Positions 45,910 to 51,240 of a stretch of 51,240 nucleotides of DNA are shown piece after piece. Position numbers and translations under genes: made by a program. The notes beneath the pieces are model-generated. The model did not search any database. It saw only the letters and a list, made by a program, of their open reading frames with translations, and was not told the DNA's origin. This DNA comes from a virus. Within the stretch, counting starts at the first letter, position 1. Each line of letters starts with the position of its first letter. Location: positions 1 through 51,240 of IMG/VR virus record IMGVR_UViG_3300046012_000256; one strand, written 5' to 3'.

Positions 45910-47980
45910 GGGGAATACTCGGTTGATGATGCGGTGCGAGCACCGTGGCGCGGATCGTGATGTGCCCCGGCTTGCGCTCCACCACTTCGTCGATGCGCCA
46001 CCGGGTGCGGCGCGGCAACAGCACTTCGTGTTCGTAGACTGCGGTACTGTCGCTGTCCGAATTCAAGTATAGCCCTTTTGTTCCTTTCGGTACATTCAGC
46101 TCGATGGACACTGTGCGACCCGCCCCGTAATTTCCCTTCAGCGAGGTGCTCATGTAGGCCGGATCTTCAATCACTCGGCCCACGAGTCCCTTGGCTTTGG
46201 TTACGAGCGTCGGGGCGTTAAAGTTTCGGATCACCCGCGTGTCGCGGTCGATGGTCGAGTTGTACAGCATCCGGTCGAGCGCGTCATGTTGGGCCGACGT
46301 GTGAAGCGGGTCCGCGCGGATCGAGCTGTTCATGTGCGAGTAGCCGCTGCCCTGATACGTATTGAGGGCCTGTTTCTCCTCGTGACTGCGGCTCGCGCGG
46401 TACGTGTACGCGCTTTGGCTAAACTGCTCGTGACTCCGTTGCGGGAACGACACCCACGGTTGCTGCGCCGTGTCCGAGGTCACGACCCGGAGCGACGACA
46501 CCGTGTCGCCCACGCTCGCCGGGAGCACGGGCTTGCTCGCTTCCCACGTGGCGATCTGCCCCTGGAGCGTTTGCTTGTAGCTCGTGACGACGGGCGAGCC
46601 CGTGGGGATCGAGGCGAGCGCCGCCCCGGGGTTGCTGCTGTTGTACGCCTGCTGAAGCTGGGCGATTTTGGCGCTGTAGAGCTTCTGCTGGTCCTCGGGG
46701 TAGCTCGTGTTGACGGGCGGGGCGCTCGCCATCGCGGGCCGGGGGTGCGGCGCCTTGTCCTCCACCGCTGCCGCGAGTTTGTTGGTCGCGGGGTTAGGGG
46801 AGACGGGCTTGAGCTTGTACGGCTTGGCAGGCGGCTCGGCGTACGCAATCGGGAGGTCCTTGGCGCCGTGATACCCCAGCAGTTGCTTCTGGTAGTCCTT
46901 GACGACCTTGCTGGCGGACTTCGGGAGCACCACGTCCGCTACCCCTTTGCCGTCCTTGGCGGCCGAGAGCTTGTCCACGAGTCCTTGCTGGAACTTGCCG
47001 ATATTGCCCTCTTTCCCCGTGAACATGATCGGGGCGAGCGGCTTGGGTTCCTCGTGAACGACGTGGAGGTGTGCTTCATGGAGCGTGACGGGCGGCTTCT
47101 TGGGGCCGCCGGTGCTCACGTACTTGCCGCCCGCGCCCTTGGGATGCTTGGCCGGGTCGAAAGCCACCGCGCCCAGTTTCTCCAGCGCCTCCAAGATCGG
47201 CGCGACACTGTACCCGCGCTGTCGGAGCGAGGTGAGGACCGCGTTGACGGCATCACGATCCACCTGCTTGGCCTTTTCATCTAAGTCAGCGTACGGGATG
47301 TGGTGCTCATCGTCCACATTGGTCTGGTGCGAGCGCCACGACTCGTGCACCGCCTCGGCCAACGTTTCCCCGAGCATCGACTTGAACACATCACCGTCGA
47401 GTGGCCCGGCCATCTCAGGGCCGAACTCCAGCTCAAACGGGGGCAACGGCCAGTCCCGGAGACTCGGCAGGCCGTAGAACAGGGTCAAGTGCGGAAGGAA
47501 GGCCGGGTAGGACGACTGCGCCCCTTCCGAACGGGCCGCGCTCCACCGACGTTGCAACGAGGGGCAGCGGAACCGGAGAACCTGCGCCGAGTCCTGTCCG
47601 AGCGTCTTGAAGCCCAGAAACTGGCTCCGGGGCACGCGCAACGTCGCCGCGTCCGGGGTCCACGGCACCGAGACCGCGCTGTGAATGATCGTGACGTGCG
47701 GGTTCGGGTCGAGCCGGAGCGCGCCGTGCGATTGTTCGTCAAGCCACGCTATGAGCCGCGCCTCGCAGGCCTCGGTCAGCGGGCGACACACGTACAGCCC
47801 CGGATCGGCCGCCTTCCCCAGCATGCGGCGGATCGTGCGCGCAATTCGGCGCCGCTTGGACGGTTTGGGCCAACTCGGCGTGTTGACGTGAACGTCGGCC
47901 GGGGTCATATCGCCCACGGGGGCAGCTTCCCCGTCCTTGCCGACCGCCCGGAGGACAGCGGCCACGGAGGCGCGGCTCAT
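45893..47980 (-). CDS. 2H-phosphoesterase / ADP-ribosyltransferase fusion, 695 residues
   Basis: ATG 47980 has GGAGAG 7 nt upstream. Residues about 60-200 form a 2H phosphoesterase (LigT-like) domain with HVT at 95-97 and HLT at 164-166. A linker with the head motif DPAKHPKGAGGKYVST (275-290) and a region 300-480 of unknown fold follow. Residues about 540-682 form an ADP-ribosyltransferase of the R-S-E class: TRVIRNF with R at 582 or 585, STS at 611-613, and the EHE (E-x-E) at 650-652. It lies between the MuF and capsid protease genes, so it may be packaged and injected like T4 Alt. Confidence 0.75.
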   Translation of the reverse strand: MSRASVAAVLRAVGKDGEAAPVGDMTPADVHVNTPSWPKPSKRRRIARTIRRMLGKAADPGLYVCRPLTEACEARLIAWLDEQSHGALRLDPNPHVTIIHSAVSVPWTPDAATLRVPRSQFLGFKTLGQDSAQVLRFRCPSLQRRWSAARSEGAQSSYPAFLPHLTLFYGLPSLRDWPLPPFELEFGPEMAGPLDGDVFKSMLGETLAEAVHESWRSHQTNVDDEHHIPYADLDEKAKQVDRDAVNAVLTSLRQRGYSVAPILEALEKLGAVAFDPAKHPKGAGGKYVSTGGPKKPPVTLHEAHLHVVHEEPKPLAPIMFTGKEGNIGKFQQGLVDKLSAAKDGKGVADVVLPKSASKVVKDYQKQLLGYHGAKDLPIAYAEPPAKPYKLKPVSPNPATNKLAAAVEDKAPHPRPAMASAPPVNTSYPEDQQKLYSAKIAQLQQAYNSSNPGAALASIPTGSPVVTSYKQTLQGQIATWEASKPVLPASVGDTVSSLRVVTSDTAQQPWVSFPQRSHEQFSQSAYTYRASRSHEEKQALNTYQGSGYSHMNSSIRADPLHTSAQHDALDRMLYNSTIDRDTRVIRNFNAPTLVTKAKGLVGRVIEDPAYMSTSLKGNYGAGRTVSIELNVPKGTKGLYLNSDSDSTAVYEHEVLLPRRTRWRIDEVVERKPGHITIRATVLAPHHQPSIPHGKKY

Positions 47981-48399
47981 GGAAACACTCTCCCCTCGAC
48001 ATCAACCCCCAGCACCCCGTCCGTGAGATACCCGTGCCAGTTTCCCACCACGTTAATGCTCGGCGTCATCGTGATCCGGGGAGCCTCGCCCGTCACCGTC
48101 CACCCCGGACCGTACGCGCCCGCTTTGTTCCAAAAGGGACCGTCGATGTGGAAGTGAAGGCCGCTCGGCAGCACGACCGTGAGCGGGTCTCGGTGCGTGT
48201 TGTTGGCGAGGTAGTAGGGCGAACACCGCTTGGCGCCGTCCGCTCGCAACTCGGGGTCGTACCACATATCGCCCGGCACCGGGCGCTCACCCGTCGCGGC
48301 GTTGACACATTCGGCCCGGAGCGCGCCCCCGCCGGGACACGGCTTTGGTGGGTCGTACTGTTTGCGAAGAAGCGTGATGAGCGTGCACGTAATCGGCAT
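47977..48399 (-). CDS. DUF6527-like protein, 140 residues
   Basis: ATG 48399 has GGAGG 10 nt upstream. The C-terminal part GLHFHIDGPFWNKAGAYGPG, WTVTGEAPRITMTPSINVVG and NWHGYLTDGVLGV matches the pattern I recall for DUF6527 (HxxIxGPxxW...PTxxPS...xHxxxxDG). The N-terminal cysteines (PCPGGGALRAECVNAATGER) may bind metal. DUF6527 proteins are frequent in phages and their function is not established. The match is by eye and tentative. Confidence 0.55.
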   Translation of the reverse strand: MPITCTLITLLRKQYDPPKPCPGGGALRAECVNAATGERPVPGDMWYDPELRADGAKRCSPYYLANNTHRDPLTVVLPSGLHFHIDGPFWNKAGAYGPGWTVTGEAPRITMTPSINVVGNWHGYLTDGVLGVDVEGRVFP

Positions 48400-48400
48400 G

Positions 48401-49399
48401 TTACGCGGCCCTCCTCAGTCCCGATAGCTCGGCCGCCCACGTCCGCAGGAGAAGCGGCGTGCGCTGCTTCGCAAAGACAATCCGAATGAACACCACGCAC
48501 CGGCAGTTCGGGTGGGCGGTCGGTCCCATCTTCGTCTCCCCGTCTGGGAAGGCGAACGGCTCATTGAACCCTCGGCCTTGCTCATTGAGCCCGGGGATTT
48601 TCGCACAGATCGGACACACGCGTTCGTCCTTCGCCGTGTGCCAGAACCGCACCAGCTCGGACGCGTTGACCTTCCCTTGGTCGATGGCCTGCTGCCACCG
48701 GAGCGTCTGCGCCTGGTGGAGCGCGTCCATCGTCTCCGTGCGCGCAATCGTCTCGGCGCGCTGCTTGAGTAGCCGCTCCTCGAATCGCTTGATCTGCGCG
48801 TCCACCTGCGAGGCCTTGAGCGGCACCTTTTCCTCAATCGCCCGCAGCACCGAGCGGTCGAAGCGGCCGTCACGGGTCACGCGGCGCAGGGCCTCCCGGT
48901 ACGGTTGCCCCTTGGCACCGCCCGTGAGCAGCTGGCGATAGTTGAGGACGGAAAGCGCCTGGCGGTCGGTGAGTCCGATGATCGTGCGAATGTCGCGCGC
49001 CGTATCCACGGGGTTCACGCCAAAGCGAATGCCGGCCGTGAGGAACGTGCGAATGCCGTTGGCGATGTCCGTGGTGAGTCCCTGCATGAGCGAGAACTCG
49101 GCGGTCTGAATCGCCCGGATCGCCCAGGGGTCGAGCGAGTCAAAGCGTACATCGAACGGCAGCAACGTTTTATTCGAGGCCGCTTCCAACAACGACTCGC
49201 GCACGGCCAGCTTGTAGTCCGTGAGGTCGAGCGCGTCGAGAATCGGCTGCACGTCGCCGGTCTTGACGGCTTCGTCTAACACGGACTGCGGGAGGTCCGC
49301 TTGGAGTTTGCGAATGGCCTTGAGGAACGCGTGACGCGGCCCCGGCTCTAGCCCACGAGCGAACGCATCGAGCGCACTCCAGACCTCATCGGGCAGCAT
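48401..49399 (-). CDS. Phage Mu F-like minor head protein (MuF)
   Basis: ATG 49399 gives 332 residues; it overlaps the preceding small gene by 14 bases. A helical N-terminal two-thirds ends with RAETIARTETMDALHQAQTL, the hallmark of MuF. Then RFWHTAKDERVCPICAKIPG and PTAHPNCRCVVF provide the CxxC...HxxCxC zinc site. MuF proteins are minor capsid proteins injected or needed for head assembly. Its neighbours are the portal gene and the ADP-ribosyltransferase fusion; such toxins are often linked to MuF. Confidence 0.9.
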   Translation of the reverse strand: MLPDEVWSALDAFARGLEPGPRHAFLKAIRKLQADLPQSVLDEAVKTGDVQPILDALDLTDYKLAVRESLLEAASNKTLLPFDVRFDSLDPWAIRAIQTAEFSLMQGLTTDIANGIRTFLTAGIRFGVNPVDTARDIRTIIGLTDRQALSVLNYRQLLTGGAKGQPYREALRRVTRDGRFDRSVLRAIEEKVPLKASQVDAQIKRFEERLLKQRAETIARTETMDALHQAQTLRWQQAIDQGKVNASELVRFWHTAKDERVCPICAKIPGLNEQGRGFNEPFAFPDGETKMGPTAHPNCRCVVFIRIVFAKQRTPLLLRTWAAELSGLRRAA

Positions 49400-49574
49400 C
49401 GAGCCCGTACCGTCGGGAGATGTCCGCCGTGATGCGCACAAAGCGCGGCCAAATCCGGGCGGTTCGCTCCACGGCCACTTGCTCCGGGATCGACACCGGG
49501 TAGCGCACGCACGCGCCCTCCAGCACCGGGTGGGGCGCCGTCACCCACCCGTCTTTTACGATCATGCGGATCAT
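49386..49574 (-). CDS. Small protein, 62 residues
   Basis: ATG 49574 makes a TGATG junction with the portal gene. It has MIRMIVKDGWVTAPHPVLEG at the N-terminus and ARIWPRFVRITADISRRYGL at the C-terminus. A longer frame overlaps the portal and is rejected. No family is known. It is placed exactly between portal and MuF, so it is probably a minor head component. Confidence 0.6.
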   Translation of the reverse strand: MIRMIVKDGWVTAPHPVLEGACVRYPVSIPEQVAVERTARIWPRFVRITADISRRYGLDAAR

Positions 49575-50938
49575 CAGCCTTGCTCCACGGCAGCCGGAAG
49601 TCCCGCCAGGTCGCGCACCTCGTTTTCCAAGTCCGGGTCCGGAAAGAGCTGGGCGCCGCTCTGGGCCATCCGGAGAATGAACATGCCGAGCTTGTCGAGG
49701 TCCACGGCTTCGAGGTCGCCCGGCTTGAGGCGGGGCTTGAGCTCCGGCTTGAAGGCGTTGAGGCGCCACAACCGGGTCAACAGCACCCGGTTGAATTGGT
49801 CCTCCAGCACGGAGAGAAAGGCGCCGCAGGCCTTCGCAAACAGCGCCGTCTTGGAATCGGAAAGGGCGAAGCTCCCCACGGCCTGCTGGCCGAGGAGGAT
49901 GAAGTCCGCGAGCATCGAGGAGAGCATCCGCTTGTCGTACCGCTCGACAATCGCGCTCATATCGACCGGCCGCGTGCCCTCCGTGGCCACGTAGTCAAGC
50001 GAGACAATCGGCGTCTTGGTGTTCGGGTCCACATCGGACGGAATCACCACGGACCCCATTGCATCCTGCGCCACCTTCGTGGCAATCGCGCGATAGGCGT
50101 TGGCCGTGGCGAGTTCGTCACCGCTCGCGCTGGGGTCGAGATACTGCGACGGGATGCGCATGACGACGATGCCCGCCGAGCGGATCGCCGCGCGCCCCTC
50201 GGCCTCCTCAATCGTGTTCTTGCGCGTGTACGTGCGGTAGCTGTTGCGGAGGACGGACCGGCCTTCCGGATTGTTGAGCGTGGCCTGCGTCCGGAACATG
50301 AGCAACTTCTCGGCGGGGATCATCGCGTTGAGCTGGCCCATCCGGAATTGCTCCAGCGCCATGAGCTCGCCGTAGTCGTCAAAGTGCCAGCGCCAGATCG
50401 TGTCCTGCGCGCGCACTCCAATTTTCATCACGCCAATCGTGCCGTCGTCGAACTGACTCGACTTGCGCGGGTCTCGTTTCTCCCCACGACGGATCTTGTA
50501 CGTGACCTCGGCCGGGGCGAACCCGAACGGGATGAAGCTGAGGATGTCGGAAATCACATCGCCAAAGGGCGTCAGCATGTCCTTAAACAGCACGCCCTCC
50601 ACCCACTCTTTGGCCTGCTCGGCGGCCGTCGAGTCGTCCGCTGACACCACGCTCCAATCGACCGAGCGCAAGAGCATCGTGAACGCAAAGATCGCCGCGC
50701 CAATGATCGGGTCGTTATCCTGCATCTCCCGATAGAGCTGCGCGCCACGGAGGCCCCGGAGTTGCGGCAGGAACTCGTCATACAGCCAGCCTTCCATCGG
50801 GCGCGCGCCCTTCAGGCCCGAGACACCCAGCTCCTCCGTGCGTTGCGCGGGCGGCACGTCCGGGCTCACCACGGCTCCGCCACGCGGGGTGTTGTTCGTG
50901 TAGGTCGTGGTGACCGCCTTCGTCACGTCGTCACTCAT
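49574..50938 (-). CDS. Portal protein
   Basis: ATG 50938 follows the terminase stop directly. The 454 residues include YREMQDNDPIIGAAIFAFTM near residue 68 and FGDVISDILSFIPFGFAPAE near 124-143. The C-terminal part contains FILLGQQAVGSFALSDSKTA near 347-366 and LTRLWRLNAFKPELKP near 390. This matches the Mu gp29 (DUF935)-like portal group that normally accompanies MuF proteins. It forms the ring at one capsid vertex. Confidence 0.88.
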   Translation of the reverse strand: MSDDVTKAVTTTYTNNTPRGGAVVSPDVPPAQRTEELGVSGLKGARPMEGWLYDEFLPQLRGLRGAQLYREMQDNDPIIGAAIFAFTMLLRSVDWSVVSADDSTAAEQAKEWVEGVLFKDMLTPFGDVISDILSFIPFGFAPAEVTYKIRRGEKRDPRKSSQFDDGTIGVMKIGVRAQDTIWRWHFDDYGELMALEQFRMGQLNAMIPAEKLLMFRTQATLNNPEGRSVLRNSYRTYTRKNTIEEAEGRAAIRSAGIVVMRIPSQYLDPSASGDELATANAYRAIATKVAQDAMGSVVIPSDVDPNTKTPIVSLDYVATEGTRPVDMSAIVERYDKRMLSSMLADFILLGQQAVGSFALSDSKTALFAKACGAFLSVLEDQFNRVLLTRLWRLNAFKPELKPRLKPGDLEAVDLDKLGMFILRMAQSGAQLFPDPDLENEVRDLAGLPAAVEQG

Positions 50939-51240
50939 TTACGCGGCCTCGGAGCCGAATGGGGATTGGAGCGTGCTGCCGGAGGGGGTGGTGCGGGGGA
51001 GGACGTTGTAGAGCACGTTCCATTTCTGAAAGAGCGGATAGCCAAACGCGTCGGTGATGTGGTCGAGCCCGAGCGTCTTGTCAATCGTGTTCGTACCTTC
51101 CTTCCACGTTAAGCCTTCCAACGCCTTCACCAGCAACGGGCACTTCGTCGGGTGGATCGTGACGCGCCGAATCCCAGCCGCCGAGCAGAGGAGCGACTGG
51201 ACGTTATTGACGCGATCCACCACCTGCGGGTTCACGTTCC
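50939..51240 (-). CDS. Terminase large subunit, C-terminal end (5' part outside window)
   Basis: Only the last 100 residues are visible. The order is typical of the nuclease domain end: NPQVVDRVNNVQSLLCSAAG, then RRVTIHPTKCPLLVKALEG, and the HxxDAxGYP-like LGLDHITDAFGYPLFQKWN with its metal-binding aspartate. It would cut and pump DNA into the head. Confidence 0.85.
   Translation of the reverse strand, partial: NVNPQVVDRVNNVQSLLCSAAGIRRVTIHPTKCPLLVKALEGLTWKEGTNTIDKTLGLDHITDAFGYPLFQKWNVLYNVLPRTTPSGSTLQSPFGSEAA

Overview
The window is part of a tailed-phage genome of siphovirus type: terminase, portal, MuF, capsid protease, tape measure and tail tube are present, with no contractile-tail genes. 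Every gene I accept is on the minus strand, so it reads from right to left. The DNA is GC-rich. Genes are tightly packed and most starts overlap the preceding stop (ATGA, GTGA or TGATG), which suggests translational coupling. I see no integrase, repressor, tRNA, CRISPR array or insertion sequence. The host cannot be named from the sequence; a lipoprotein and a possible spanin-like membrane protein point weakly to a Gram-negative host.

Right part, about 51240 to 22678, is the virion and lysis module. In transcription order it holds the terminase end, portal, a MuF protein, a DUF6527-like protein, a 2H-phosphoesterase/ADP-ribosyltransferase fusion, an XkdF-like protease, a scaffold-like protein, a decoration protein, the major capsid protein, connector and tail-completion proteins, the tail tube protein, a G/GT tail chaperone pair with an A-AAA-AAC frameshift site, the tape measure protein, two paralogous tail proteins, distal tail proteins and a lysis cassette. 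The cassette has two small membrane proteins, a CHAP endolysin and a third membrane protein. A strong terminator closes it.

A 382-base gap (22296-22677) carries that terminator and a cluster of five copies of a GGTATTAGG-type repeat, a candidate origin or operator.

Left part, 22295 to 1, is the replication and DNA-metabolism module. It holds a SNF2-type helicase, an HNH nuclease, two UvrD-type helicases, an archaeo-eukaryotic-primase-like protein and many small proteins, several with zinc-binding motifs. Many transcription or translation units here start with a nearly invariant leader, CCCCACGACGGAG, 5 to 9 nt before the start codon, in some cases behind a promoter-like sequence with a TATGTT -10.

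The far left (about 7216 to 1) is the most interesting part. It holds an amino acid:DNA transferase homologue, an FAD-dependent amine-oxidase-like enzyme, a P-loop kinase, a 5-hmdU DNA kinase (helical-domain) homologue and a thymidylate-synthase-family protein cut by the window edge. Together these match the known logic of phage thymidine hypermodification: make 5-hydroxymethyl-dU, phosphorylate it in DNA, replace the phosphate with an amino acid, then trim it oxidatively. The phage probably carries hypermodified thymine in its DNA; the exact modification cannot be read from the sequence.
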